This document shows positions 1 through 10,915 of a stretch of DNA of 64,000 bases, piece after piece (positions within the stretch are counted from its first letter, which is position 1; the number at the start of each line of letters is the position of its first letter). The DNA is from Limonium bicolor. Lineage: Eukaryota > Streptophyta > Magnoliopsida > Caryophyllales > Plumbaginaceae. A program made the position numbers and the translations under genes. The DNA lies in assembly GCA_023374045.1 (NCBI GenBank), contig CM041780.1:89245627-89309626 (forward strand). The letters run 5' to 3'. A model generated the notes under the pieces. The model did not search any database. It was not told the DNA's origin and was given only the letters and a program-made list of their open reading frames with translations.

Positions 1-1040
1 CCGACATACCCTCTCTTTTTACCCCATTTTCACTATAAATATACCTATAACCCTTCATTAATACATATCTCATTCCACCCCCAAACTAATGCCATTTTTC
101 CTCCACAAAATCACCATTTCCACTCCAAAAATCATACATCTCACCTACATAATGTCCACATAAAATCCACACATCACCTCATCCCATAAAACATTCCATT
201 TCTATACTGTTGTTTAGTCCAACCTCTGTCCAAAATATTAGCAGTCAAAATAGAGGAGCTGAATTAATTATCTTTCCCAGATGATTTCTTTTACTCTTTA
301 TTCTGTCTTTTTAATTATGTTGCGCTAAGAGGATTTACTCCGGGTGAAGGTGTAATTATAGTTTGTTTAATTATGTAATCTATATTTTTACCGGTTTAAT
401 TAAATACAGTTTGTTACGATTAAAGCTTATCTCTTGCCTTTTTAATAAATTTCATGAATTTATTAAAATGCTTTACAAAGTCTATTTTGATCAGATCAGT
501 GATAAATAGACAGGTTAATTAATCGATGAATCTGTGGAAAACTTATTTTGATTAAATAAGTTAGTATTTTCAGATGCAAAATATAATTCCTCGCACTTAA
601 TCCGTTTACATGTGTTTTGCTCGAATCTAGATTAGACCGAGCACTTTCAGGTAAACGAGTCCTTTTGAGTCTATGATTTAGTCCTTAAGATAATAACAGG
701 AATTTTGCCAAACTATTATAATAAACCGGTAGAGATAGCTTAATTAATCATATTATATAAACCTGAACCCGGAGTCCCGTTTAATTTATCTTCTACTCAG
801 TTAATTTTATCTGCTGTTTTACTTTACAAAAACAAGTTAATCAATTCCCCCCTTTTGTGACAAGTCTTAGGTACTATATTATTTCGCTATAAGTCCCACG
901 GTTTGACCCCGGCCGCTTCTGTCTTACTGTACTACTGCGACCGGGTTTTGTTTGTAGCTCGACGGATATTTGAGTTATTAATTTCTTTCTCAATTGTTTA
1001 AAATACACCAGTTCCAACCACTCTCATTTTGCCGTCTGCA
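1..1040 (+). repeat. Element A 5' LTR, partial (3' part only)
   Basis: Nearly identical to 31144-32183. It ends in TGCA at 1040, directly before the primer binding site. A TATA box (TATAAATA) is at 34-41. The GTCCGG-rich upstream part seen in the 3' LTR would lie before base 1. Confidence 0.93.
34..41 (+). promoter_or_regulatory. Putative TATA box of element A 5' LTR
   Basis: TATAAATA in an AT-rich LTR, followed by a C/A-rich stretch. The same box is at 31178-31185 in the 3' LTR, about 105 bp downstream of the GTCCGG palindrome cluster. The transcription start is not determined. Confidence 0.5.
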
Positions 1041-1043
1041 AAA

Positions 1044-1061
1044 TGGCGCCGTTATCGGGGA
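1044..1061 (+). other. Element A primer binding site (tRNA-Asp type)
   Basis: TGGCGCCGTTATCGGGGA starts three bases after the LTR end. It matches the complement of the plant tRNA-Asp 3' end except for two adjacent bases (AT in place of GC), compared with the perfect copy in element B at 8857-8874. Confidence 0.85.
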
Positions 1062-1744
1062 CTTGATTTATTCTAGTCCCTAAGCCCCGGATAATTCACT
1101 TGCTATATTATAATATTTTGTTTATACTATTCGAGCTCATTTAATTATTCTAGCAATTTAAATATCGTATTAATTACAGATATTTATTTTTCCAGTCATT
1201 TACTTTACTGTCATTTAAATCCCAGTCATTTAAATTCCTGTCATTTACTTTCCAGATATTTAAATTTCCATTGTTCTTTAAATTTCAGTAATTTAATTTC
1301 TGTCATTTAAATTCAGTAATTTAATTTCTGTCATTTAAATTCAGTAATTTAATTTCTGTCATTTAAATTTTGTAGTTTGAATTCTGTCATTTAATTCCTG
1401 TCATTTAAATTCTGTCATTTAAATTCCAGTCATTTAAGTTCCAGTTCTTTATTTTTGTCATTTAAATTACTGTCATTTAAATTCCCTTGTCATTTAAATT
1501 CCAGCAATTTTAATTTTGCCCTTTTTCTTTATTTTAATTTTATTATTTACTTAAACTGCATTTATTTTTTATTTCTTTTATGTTTATTTATTTTCGGTTT
1601 ATTTTCTCTTGTTAAAAAAAGTAGTTCTTTATTTTATTCTATTGAATTGTTTCTTTTTAGCTGTTTAAATTCCCCCTCCATATTTCTTCCTATTTCTATT
1701 TATTTTATCACATCACAAGTTTCTTTTTCTGTTTTGAGTGGTGA
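1062..1744 (+). repeat. Element A untranslated leader with degenerate TCATTTAAAT repeats
   Basis: No gene is seen. From about 1195 to 1515 the sequence is an irregular tandem array of short T/A-rich units around TCATTTAAATTC and CAGTAATTTAATTTC, about 18-25 bp apart. An open frame across 1455-1841 only reflects the low-complexity T-rich sequence. Gag starts at 1745. Confidence 0.7.
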
Positions 1745-3654
1745 ATGCCTATTACCAGGTCACACAGCCTTCCGGTCAGTATTAACAATCATACGGTTGG
1801 CTACATCCCTGAGATCGAGAGAACCTTTCTGCGCACTTTGAGCCAGAAACGATCTCAACAAAACATAACCACCACGGTGATAGAATCTAACCAGGAAGCA
1901 GATATGACATCTTCACCAGCTACAGTTCGTAACATCAACAGGCCGTCTATTCAAGGTCAACAACCTGCCATCATCCTTCCCCACCTTACCCCATCCGAAT
2001 ACGATGAGTGGCAAAAGCTGAAGCCATATCATCAGATCCGATGTGTAAAGGAGTTAGGCATGTTCGATGGCTCTAGTCCTGACGAAGCTGTTGCATGTCA
2101 CCAAGTTTCTGCAGCATGCCAACAGTCTAACCGCGACCGACGCAGTACTCCAGTACGCAAGACTGTCCTTGTTCCCTCACAGCCTGACGGGAAATGCAAG
2201 TAAATGGTACCACAGCCTTACACCAAGTACCATTGGTACTTGGGATGAAATGGCCACCAAGTTCTACGACAAGTTCCTGCCCCCGAGCCGAACGTTGGAA
2301 ATGATTGCTGAGATCTACAATTTCAAGCAGCCAGGGTCGGAAAACATCTGTGAAACTTGGGACCGTTTCAAAGGACTACTGCTTACTTGTCCTCACCATG
2401 GTCTCACGAAAGAACAATTATCTCAATTGTTCTACAAAGGCTTAATCAATCAGTGCAAAACAATGGTACTATCCTCTTTAGGTGCTGACATTTTGAAAAA
2501 GCCAGGGGAACAGTTTCTGAATGGGATAGAGTCCCTCTGTGAAGAGATCAGAGACTGGGCCACAGGTGGATCAAGAGGAGGCACACCAGGTTTATACCAC
2601 GTAGGAGAAAGTGACAATAAATTTGACCAGCTGATGAAAAGCCATGAGCAACTCATGGAGAGCAATGCGCAGCAGGCAACAAAAGTAAGCACCCTGCAGA
2701 AAGTAGTTGAGCAGATGACCATGAATTCCTACCCCCACAAGCAAAGTTGATGACTTCCCAATCATCTACAACCCCTCTGGGTTATGCTCCTCTATCTCTA
2801 TCATCTCCTGATGTTTCTTGTACGCAATGCGGTGGGTCACACGACTACGAGCAATGTCCCGAGTTACAAGAGTTGAAGGCAGAGGAAGCAAATTATGTGG
2901 GTAATAATCAAGGTTTCCGACAACCTTGGCAGCAGAATGTCATCCTAATCTCCGATACGGTAATACTAACAACATCCAGAATCCACGTACACTCCAGCCT
3001 TCCCAAAACTACAGGCCACAATCGAATTACCAAGGAGGCCAGAGGCAATTTCAACAACCTCCATACGGTGAACTTGCATCTTCTAGCCGACCACCTCAAC
3101 CTCAATCTAATCCAGAGTCTGAGATGGGTCAGATACAAGAGATGTTTAGAGCGATGATGAACAAATCTCGAGACACTCAGGAGGAAGTCTCAACTCTCAG
3201 GAAGGATCAAAAGGCGTTGCAATCTCAGATTCAACAACTCCTTACCCAACAAAGGCCATCTGGCCAACTTCCCTCACAAACCAATCCAAATCCACGTGAA
3301 CATGCAAAAGCAATTCATATAGATGAAGGAGATGACAGCAACACATTTCAAGGAACCACAGAGGTAAATGTTGTCACCTTACGAAGTGGAAGGAAACTGA
3401 ATACAGAAACGAGCAACGAAGATCGCGTAGAGGACGACATAACTCCTCCACCACCACCTTCGTCTGAGACACAGGCTCCTATCCTTCCTACTCCCTCTCC
3501 TCCGTCTCGAATTACTATTGATGTTCCTTCTTCTTCTCGTAAAAATACGGAGCTTCCATTTCCTAATAGGATGAAGAAGAAGCATCTTGACGAACAGTTT
3601 GCAAAATTTCTGAGTATTTTTAAGAAACTGACACTAGACATTTCCGTTAATTGA
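1745..3654 (+). pseudogene. gag: Element A gag (Athila type), frameshifted
   Basis: Structural capsid polyprotein of the retrotransposon. The ATG at 1745 opens 152 codons. Reading then continues in another frame from about 2075 through the retrotransposon gag core (FPHSLTGNASKWYHSL, then TWDEMATKFYDKFLPPSR, then ICETWDRFKGLL, CPHHGL), typical of Athila. A cysteine/histidine knuckle-like motif (CTQCGGSHDYEQCP) lies near 2820-2860. The third stretch, 2926-3654, is glutamine- and proline-rich and leads towards protease. At least three frame changes separate the pieces (about 2070, 2750, 2920) and stops at 3650-3655 end the last one. The frames overlap closely, so small indels rather than large losses broke it. 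Whether these are real or assembly errors cannot be told here. Confidence 0.88.
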
Positions 3655-3667
3655 TGCCCTACAGGAG

Positions 3668-4540
3668 ATGCCCAACTATGCGAAATTTCTAAAGGATCTC
3701 CTGACAAAGAGAAAGAAGAAGACCGATAAGGAGACTGTCCATCTCACAGAGGAATGCTCTGCTGCCCTCCTTCGAGCACTTCCTCCTAAACAGACAGATC
3801 CAGGATACCCTGTTGTCCCATGCTTTATCGGTGGAATAGATTGTGGAAGTGGTTTGTGCGATTTAGGGGCCAGCATCAACATTATGCCATATGCTACCTT
3901 CTTAAAAGTTCGAGAAGGAGAGATGCAACCTGTACCGTTCAAACTCCAGTTGGCCGATAGATCGGAAGTCAAACCGATGGGGATGGTCCGAGATCTAGTA
4001 GTCGGCATTGATCGTTTCATCTTCCCAGCCGACTTCGTCATTCTGGATATGGATGACGATGTTGACGTACCCCTCATTCTAGGTCGACCCTTTTTGAGTA
4101 CTGCCAAGGCCGTCATCGATGTCCATGATGGTAAAATCACCTTGCGGTATGAGGATGAGAAGATTGAATTTGACATGAGGAAAATGATGAAGAAATCCTC
4201 CAACGAAGCTCACCCCTTGATGATGGTAAATTTGACTGATGATGATGAGGAAGATTGCGACTCTCCCACTTACGAAGACATATATTTTCTATCCTTCTGC
4301 ATGAAGGCTCAAACTGAACCATTGGAGCACATTCTCGTTGCTTCTCTGGAAAAAGAAACTGAAGATCCAGTGGTCAACGCCACGTTAGCCCAAGTGGAGA
4401 GAGGGAAGGCGGGATATCAAGCCTATCGCCCTCCGATGGAGCGACTTGACAGTGAAATTAAGAAACCAATCCCTTCTGTCGAGCAACCACCCGAACTGAG
4501 CTTAAAGAGTTACCTCCGAACCTTAAATACGCCTTCTTAG
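3668..4540 (+). CDS. Element A retropepsin-type protease region of pol
   Basis: Aspartic protease that would process the Gag-Pol polyprotein. The open frame of 290 codons begins with MPNYAKFLKDLL, a segment that precedes protease in Athila elements. The catalytic motif CDLGASINIMPY is near residue 61, and the flap-side motif LILGRPFLSTAKAVID near residue 136. The C-terminal third is acidic and connects towards RT. It is separated from gag by stop codons at about 3652-3665 and from RT by a stop at 4538-4540. In an intact copy it would be continuous with both, so this is an internal fragment. Element B carries a related protease at 22683-23506. Confidence 0.85.
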   Translation: MPNYAKFLKDLLTKRKKKTDKETVHLTEECSAALLRALPPKQTDPGYPVVPCFIGGIDCGSGLCDLGASINIMPYATFLKVREGEMQPVPFKLQLADRSEVKPMGMVRDLVVGIDRFIFPADFVILDMDDDVDVPLILGRPFLSTAKAVIDVHDGKITLRYEDEKIEFDMRKMMKKSSNEAHPLMMVNLTDDDEEDCDSPTYEDIYFLSFCMKAQTEPLEHILVASLEKETEDPVVNATLAQVERGKAGYQAYRPPMERLDSEIKKPIPSVEQPPELSLKSYLRTLNTPS

Positions 4541-4554
4541 CAGCTAATCAAAAT

Positions 4555-5552
4555 TTGCCAGTTATTGTATCATCTTCTTTAAGTACAGGGCAAGAAGACA
4601 AGCTACTTGAGGTTCTGAGAAAACACAAAACAACAATCGGGTGGACTATTGCTGACAAAAAAGGAATTGACCCCTCCTACTGCACACACCGCATCTATAT
4701 GGAGGACAACTACATGTCTATCAGGCAGCCCCAGCTTCGGCTTAACCCGAATCTGAAGGAGGTAGTTAAGAAGGAAGTTTTGAAACTCCTGGATGCAGAC
4801 ATCATTTATCCTATCTCCGACAGTCCATGGGTAAGTCCTGTACAGGTTGTCCCAAAGAAGGGAGGCATCGAAGCGGTAGTAAATGACAAAGGAGAGACTG
4901 TTCCTTAAAGAAAAATCACTGGTTGGCGCATGTGCATAGATTATAGGCGTTTGAACTCTGCAACCAGGAAGGATCATTTCCCTCTACCCTTTCATCGATC
5001 AGATGCTAGAATGATTGGCAAGACAGGAGTATTATTGTTTCTTAGATGGTTTTTCAGGGTACTTCCAGATTCCTATTGCGCCAGAGGACCAAGACAAGAC
5101 AACTTTCACTTGTCCCTATGGTACCTTTGCGTATAGAAGAATGCCCTTTGGACTGTGCAATGCTCCTGCCACCTTTCAGCGTTGTATGCAGGCGATCTTC
5201 GCAGACTTCATCGAGCAGAGCATTGAGGTATTCATGGATGATTTTTCTGTCTATGGATCTAGTTTTGATGTTTGCTTGGCGCAGCTTGATCTAATTCTTG
5301 GCCGATGTGAGGAGACAAATCTGGTTCTCAACTGGGAGAAGTGCCACTTCATGGTCAAGGTGGATTGTGCTCGGTCACATAATATCTGCTAAGGGGATTG
5401 AGGTAGATCAAGCCAAGGTGGAGGTAATTGAGAAATTGCCAAAACCAACTTGTGTGAAAGAAGTAAGAGCTTCTTAGGGCATGCAGGATTTTATAGACGG
5501 TTTATTCAGGATTTTTCTAAAATTGCAAAACCATTAACTGATTGCTTCTGAA
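4555..5552 (+). pseudogene. Element A reverse transcriptase, frameshifted
   Basis: RNA-dependent DNA polymerase of the element. The N-terminal piece, 4555-4908, has PVIVSSSL and the connection segment KKGGIEAVVNDKGETVP. The palm continues in other frames: GWRMCIDYRRLNSATRKDHFPLPF at about 4920-4990, then FLDGFSGYFQIPIAPEDQ at 5040-5095, then MPFGLCNAPATFQRCM. The active-site box FMDDFSVYG at 5230-5258 keeps both aspartates. The end (GHAGFYRRFIQDFSKIAKPL) is at about 5477-5540. A stop at 4906-4908 and frame changes near 5030, 5370 and 5475 break it. Motif spelling fits Athila. Confidence 0.87.
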
Positions 5553-6020
5553 AGAAGCCCCATTTGTTGTTTCTGATGATTGCGTATCTGCTTTTGATTT
5601 AATTAAACAAAAATTGGTAGCTGCTCCCATTGTTGTTTCACCTGACTGGTCATTACCCTTTGAGATTATGTGTGATGCCAGTGATTTTGCAGTAGGGGCA
5701 GCTCTGTGCCAAAGAAAAGAGAAGATTCTACGAGTTATTGCTTATGCGAGCAAAACTCTGGACAATGCCAAAGAAACTACACAACCACCGAGAAAGAGCT
5801 CCTGGCAGTGGTATTCTCCTTAGATAAATTCAGATCATATTTATGGGGAAGTAAAGTGATTATTCACACTGACCATTCTGCTCTTAAATATTTGTTTACT
5901 AAGAAAGAGGCCAAACCACGCTTACTTCGTTGGATTCTCTTGTTACAGGAATTTGACATTGAAGTAAGGGATAAAAGTGGTAAATTAAATGTTGTGGCTG
6001 ACCATCTGTCTCGGTTGGTA
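5553..6020 (+). pseudogene. Element A RNase H domain, one frameshift
   Basis: Degrades the RNA strand of the RNA/DNA hybrid. The acidic residues expected for RNase H are visible: MCDASDF (about 5670), EKELLAVVF (about 5795), [11 protein letters not shown] (about 5868) and VADHLSRL (about 5996). The frame changes near 5780, where two open frames overlap, so only a small indel separates the halves. The second half runs on without a break into the integrase. Confidence 0.86.
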
Positions 6021-7160
6021 GTTCCTGATGATGGTGTACCAATTCATGAATTTTTTCCGGATGAGACTGTTTTTGTTTTGAATACGGTGCACGAGCCATG
6101 GTTTGCTGACCTAGCCAATTATCTTGTTTCTGGGGTTATACCTCGTGATTTTTCCTATGCTCAAAAGAAGAAATTTTTATCTGACACTACACATTATATC
6201 TGGGAAGACCCTTTTCTCTTTCGAGTTTGTGCAGATAGTATAATTCGCAGGTGTCTCCCAGATGATGAAGTGCCCAGTGTTCTAGAGTTTTGTCATTCAA
6301 GGGAAGCTGGAGGCCATCATGGATCTCATAGGACGGCAGCCAAAGTTTTGGAATCCGGATTTTATTGGCCCACATTACATAAAGATTGCCAAGCCTTTGT
6401 GGCCAGTTGCGATAGTTGTCAACGCATGGGAAATACTTCCAAGCGACATGAGATGCCCCTGCAAGGCATTTTAGAGGTCGAACTTTTTGACTACTGGGGA
6501 ATGGATTTCATGGGACCATTCCCCTCTTCGCAAGGATTCCAATATATTCTGGTGGCAGTAGACTACGTATCCAACTGGGTTGAAGCAATTCCTTGCCGAC
6601 ATGCTGATTCAAAGACGGAGGTAAATTCTTAAAGAAGCATGTCTTTACCCGCTTTGGAGTCCCTAGAGCCATTATAAGTGATGGAGGCACACACTTCTGC
6701 AATCGAAGCATTGATGCATTGATGGCTAAGTATGGGGTACACCACAAAGTTGCCCTTGCTTACCAACCCCAAACAAATGGGCAAGCAGAAGTGTCCAATA
6801 GGGAGTTAAAATGGATACTCCAAAAGACGGTGCACTCCTCCAGAAAAGATTGGGCGTTAAAATTGGATGATGCTCTTTGGGCCTATCACACAGAATATAA
6901 AACCCCCCATTGGTATGTCACCTTTTAAATTGGTTTATGGAAAAGCATGCCATCTCCCTGCGGAGCTTGAGCACAAGGCTTATTGGGCTATCAAGGCCTT
7001 AAATTTTGATATGACTGATGCGGGTGAGAAAAGAAAGTTGCAACTCTCTGAGTTAGAAGAGCTGAGGGATCAATCTTACGACAATGCTAAAATTTATAAG
7101 GAACAAACCAAGAAAGTTCCATAACAAGCTGATCCTCAAGAGAAACTTCAAAGTGGGTGA
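6021..7160 (+). pseudogene. Element A integrase, N-terminal and catalytic part, cut by element B
   Basis: Joins the cDNA to host DNA. The HHCC zinc domain is readable at about 6290-6430 ([15 protein letters not shown], then CDSCQRMG). The catalytic core has [12 protein letters not shown] (first Asp, about 6500), [12 protein letters not shown] (second Asp, about 6675) and [14 protein letters not shown] (Glu, about 6775). Frame changes occur near 6630 and 6900, and a TAA at 7122-7124 follows a further shift. Element B inserted in codons for a conserved FKVGDLVLL-type segment. The reading resumes at 27184, giving LLYNSRLKLFPRKL. Confidence 0.88.
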
Positions 7161-7165
7161 CTTGG
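7161..7165 (+). repeat. Target-site duplication of element B, left copy (CTTGG)
   Basis: CTTGG immediately before the LTR start TGATAAG at 7166. The same five bases follow the 3' LTR at 27184-27188. A perfect 5-bp duplication is what Ty3/gypsy integration leaves. Confidence 0.95.
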
Positions 7166-7398
7166 TGATAAGTGTGAAACATATAGGCTTTTAAAGGTTT
7201 AATTACCTTATAATCTGCTACAATTTAAGCAATGTTTCCCACTTATTCTGTGTTTTTCCTAAGATTGATGTTTTGATATGAAGATGCACTTTATATGTTA
7301 AATATAGGAAAAACCCAGGGAAATGAAGATTTTACATCATAAGGATTACAACGCAACAAACGGGGAACAAATCAGGGAAGAGACACAAAATTGGCCGT

Positions 7399-7592
7399 GT
7401 CCGGGTCAACTTGGCCGGACGCAGAACCGACGTCTCACGTCCGGATCTCTGTCCGGGTCAACTTAGCCGGACGTGACCCAACCGATAATTCTGTGTCTTG
7501 TCCGGATCCGGACAGCGATCCGGACATATTCCGAGATTCAGATCCAAAACCGCTGTCTCACGTCCGGATCCGGACACAGATCCGGACGTCAC
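7399..7592 (+). repeat. TCCGG palindrome cluster upstream of the TATA box, element B LTR
   Basis: Four blocks about 49-62 bp apart (starts near 7399, 7451, 7500, 7562) contain GTCCGGGTCAAC...GCCGGAC or GTCCGGATCCGGAC. The same cluster is at about 25735-25925 in the 3' LTR. Possible promoter-proximal binding sites or hairpins; function unknown. Confidence 0.7.
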
Positions 7593-7758
7593 ACTGAGCT
7601 GAAAAATAAAAATGCAATCGCGCTGATAATCGGGCATTCGGCGCAATTATCAGCCGAAAGCGAGTTTAACCCATACCTCAACCATTATTGATACAGAGCC
7701 ATGCTCAATAAATGACGAATACACCAAACCCACTAACCTATGTCTATCTTTCTAATCC

Positions 7759-7766
7759 TATATAAA
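7759..7766 (+). promoter_or_regulatory. Putative TATA box of element B 5' LTR
   Basis: TATATAAA, repeated at 26092-26099 in the 3' LTR. It is followed by a pyrimidine- and CTCTC-rich stretch typical of plant LTR transcription starts. A further TCCGG cluster is 170-260 bp downstream. Confidence 0.55.
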
Positions 7767-8856
7767 CCCACCTTCTATTTCATTTCAAATTGTCCCAGAC
7801 TCTCAGAGTCTAATCCTCTCCTCTTCTCTACATAAACCTCTCATCCACGACTCGCTCCATCCCCAGTCATAAGTCCTTCTCCGTAAACCTTCACCCTCAC
7901 TCACAGACAAAACCCTGCTCGCAGCGCTTCATTTACCCGCGTCCGGATTGACGTCCGGATCCGGACAGCACCAGGACAACGTGTCCGGATCTACGTCCGA
8001 CCCAAGACAGCCGGACGTGACCCAGACGATTGTGGAATTTGCAGAATCATCCACGACTTCTAAAATCAGTTTTTCTGCTAAATCCCTCTATCCTTATGCT
8101 GTTTATATTGAGCATTGTTATTTTGTCTATGGCTGAGTAGTCGCTTTTAATTTCGGTTTACTATGTATCTCTAGAATAATTATTTCTGAACCTTTGTGAT
8201 TTTATGCAGTACAATAGAATAAAGTTCTTTTCCCTTATGAATTCCTAGACTTGTTAATCTGATCAATTAAATAAATTTTATCAGTTTGTTAGCTTATAAG
8301 TGAGAACTGCGGCTATCAATTGACTACAGGAAAGAACCAGTTAGTATAGAGATGGTAATTCCTCTAAAACACTAGCTGACCGTTAATCTAGACTACACTT
8401 AAAGCAATTAGTAAACAGTGGATTCATAACGAGAGTTAGGATTTGGTCTTTGCTAATTAGAATTCGTGGAGCGGGAGACCGAATACGAGTTATCTTTATT
8501 CTAGGGTTTTTATTCAGAATACTGTAGAATCACTTAGGGGAAGAAATTGCAATCTAGAGAGAAGTATAAACCAATTTCCCTTATCAACAAAAACCAAAAC
8601 AATTATTTACCTGTTATTTACTACTTATTGAACTCCTTTACAAATTCACCATCACCTACAACAAAACCCCCAATTTCCTGTTATTTTTTATTATTCTTGT
8701 TTTTTGTGTAAGTAAGATATTAAACTAGCCGCTTCCTCCTTGGATTCGATACTCAAGGAATACTCCGAGATTTAAAACTTGCTATAATCGACGGTACACT
8801 TGCCGTTAGGTTAAACCCAACACAATTTACCGTTAGGTTTACCCCAACAAGTTTTT

Positions 8857-8874
8857 TGGCGCCGTTGCCGGGGA
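8857..8874 (+). other. Element B primer binding site (tRNA-Asp, perfect)
   Basis: TGGCGCCGTTGCCGGGGA lies seven bases after the LTR end. All 18 bases fit the complement of the plant tRNA-Asp 3' end including CCA. Confidence 0.92.
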
Positions 8875-9086
8875 GGCACGGTTGCTTAGTTTATTTTATA
8901 TTGGTATTTTTTTTTGTGTTGTTTTGCTTTTAGTTAGTTATTTTGTTTTTTTTGTTTTGTTTTATTTCATTTGGTTATTTTCTTAGCTTTGTGCAATTTG
9001 TCTCTTATTTTTTGGTTCCAGTATATTTTGATTTTACTTGATTGAGTTTACTTTTACACCTCCTGTCAGTTATCTGATTTTGGTTT

Positions 9087-9751
9087 ATGGTTAAAACTCG
9101 TTCTGAAGGGACCCTGAATTCAAAATTGAACCAGAAAAGACAGAGTAACAAGAAGGATTCGAAAAAGGCTAGTGCTGGATCCTCCAAATTGAGCAGGAAG
9201 TGCCTCAAAGATTCACCAGCAGAGGAGATTGTTTCTGAGTTACTAGTTTGAAGACGAAATTCTAAACAACCCCTCAGGAACCAATATGGAGAATTCGGAG
9301 AGGCACATAGGGATTACCACCCGCCCAAGCGTCGAAGGGCTTGTTCACGATAGTAATTCTGCGCTACCAGCTGGGGTGCAGTGTCAGTTCAAGACACACT
9401 ATGTTACTATGGTCATGAACGCACCCAGTTCAGCGGGACAGTCACCGAAGATCCCAATATCATCTCTCACCACTTTCCTGAGATTGGTGAGCATGCTCTA
9501 CACAAGCTTCACAAGAGGTTGCTAGATTGATCTCTTCCCATTCTCCCTGAGGGATAGAGCTCAAGAATGGTTAAACTCATTAACGCCCAACAGTATCACT
9601 ACCTGGACGGAGTTAGCAATGTATTCTTGGCGAAGTATTTCCCTCCTTCTCGAATGTGACTATGAGAGAGAGAGAATTACCAACTTCAAGCAGTTCACCG
9701 GTGAGACTTATCTGAGGCTTGGGAGCGTTTCAAGGGGATTGTGCGCAGAGT
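9087..9751 (+). pseudogene. gag: Element B gag, N-terminal half, broken and cut by the CACTA insertion
   Basis: The ATG at 9087 opens a 54-codon lysine-rich reading frame (starts MVKTRSEGTL) that ends at a TGA at 9249-9251. Gag-like sequence continues in other frames: a stretch from 9286, then FSLRDRAQEWLNSLTPNSITTW at about 9540-9605, which corresponds to the gag core in element A. It stops at 9751, where element C begins, and resumes at 21377 with VPHHGLGEEV, matching CPHHGL of A. Several frame changes and stops make this half non-coding as read. Confidence 0.82.
9749..9751 (+). repeat. Target-site duplication of element C, left copy (AGT)
   Basis: AGT directly precedes CACTACTAG. AGT also follows the right end at 21374-21376. 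A 3-bp duplication is characteristic of CACTA transposons. Confidence 0.92.
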
Positions 9752-9764
9752 CACTACTAGAAAA
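9752..9764 (+). repeat. CACTA left terminal inverted repeat
   Basis: CACTACTAGAAAA, the exact reverse complement of 21361-21373. The CACTA terminus is cut by the transposase. Confidence 0.95.
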
Positions 9765-9765
9765 A

Positions 9766-10620
9766 AACGAATTACCTACGGACAATTCCGTAGGTAATCC
9801 GTAGTAATCATAATTACCGAGGATTACCGTAAAAATTTCACTCAAAAATCCGTCGGTATTTATTAGTCGTAATAAGATTACCGACGGAAAAATGAATCCG
9901 TCGGTAAATTCCTACGATTACCTACGGAAATGTCAGCGGAGTTACCACGGATTACCTACGGAAAAGTCTGTAGGTAAATTACTACGGAAAATCCGCGGTA
10001 ACACGATGCCACGTCTCGTTTCACCGCCTCTTAATATCCGTCGGTAATCCGTAGGTAAAATATTACCTACGGAAATAATCCGTAGGTAAACTGTTACCTA
10101 CGGCCTACGGCTTTATACCAATTATTTTTTTAGGCAGACCGTGGGTAATCCGTAGGTATGTATACCTTTGGAATATTTCCGTGGGTATCCGTCCGGTATT
10201 TATATTTTTTTTATTTTGCATTTAATTTATCATATTTACCGACGAATTACCGTCAAAATTTCACTCAAAAATCCGTCGGTATTTAATTGGTCGGTAATAA
10301 GATTACCGACGGAAAAATGAATCCGTCGGTAAATTACCTACGGATTACCTACGGAAATGTCAGCCGTAGTTACCGACGGATTACCTACGGAAAATCCGTC
10401 GGTAACACGATGCCACGTCATCGTTTCACCGCCTCTTAATATCCGTCGGTAATCCGTAGGTAAAATATTACCTACGGAAATAATCCGTAGGTAAACTGTT
10501 ACCTACGGATTACCTACGGACCTTTATACAATTATTTTTTTTAGGCAGACCGTGGGTAATCCGTAGGTATGTATTACCTTTGGAATATTCCGTGGGTAAT
10601 CCGTCGGTATTTATATTTTT
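9766..10620 (+). repeat. CACTA left subterminal repeat region with internal duplication
   Basis: Dense copies in both orientations of ACCTACGGA, TCCGTAGGTAA and TCCGTCGGTA. The block is itself nearly duplicated: about 9830-10220 and 10250-10620 share the same order of motifs, including the segments CCGCCTCTTAATATCCGTCG and AGGCAGACCGTGGGTA. Likely binding sites for the TNPA-like protein. Confidence 0.85.
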
Positions 10621-10915
10621 TTATTTTGCACTTAATTTATCATATTTAGTTTATATTGTGATTTATTCTTCATTTTTTAATATTTGAATTATAAAGCTAT
10701 TTCAAAATTAAAATTGTTAAAAAATAAAATGTTAAATATTCAATAGGCACGAACTATATAATTATAAAGCTCATTATATAGAATATTTAATTTTATAACA
10801 TATATATTTAACTCATTTTATAAATCTGAAAACTAATATTCAACATCTAGAACAACCATAAAACCATACTGATAAAACCTAAAAGTTTATAATAATCGTA
10901 AGTACACCAAATCAG
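10621..10915. other. AT-rich spacer in the CACTA element
   Basis: No repeats or coding sequence recognised. It probably contains the 3' untranslated end of the minus-strand TNPA-like gene. Confidence 0.5.

Larger units (their letters stand above)
7166..8849 (+). repeat. Element B 5' LTR (1684 bp)
   Basis: Begins TGATAAGTGTGAAAC and ends ACCCCAACA. It is matched by 25497-27183 with few substitutions and several small indels. A TATA box (TATATAAA) is at 7759-7766. CCGG-palindrome clusters lie upstream (7399-7592) and downstream (7939-8022) of the TATA box. The first about 60 bp resemble the LTR start of element A. Confidence 0.95.

Noticed and set aside
1455..1841. 128-codon Phe/Leu-rich open frame
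   Set aside because: Low-complexity T-rich leader. The real gag ATG at 1745 lies in another frame.
3348..3707. Antisense open frames over A gag and protease (also 3676-4203)
   Set aside because: Mirror images of coding sequence on the plus strand; no independent motif.
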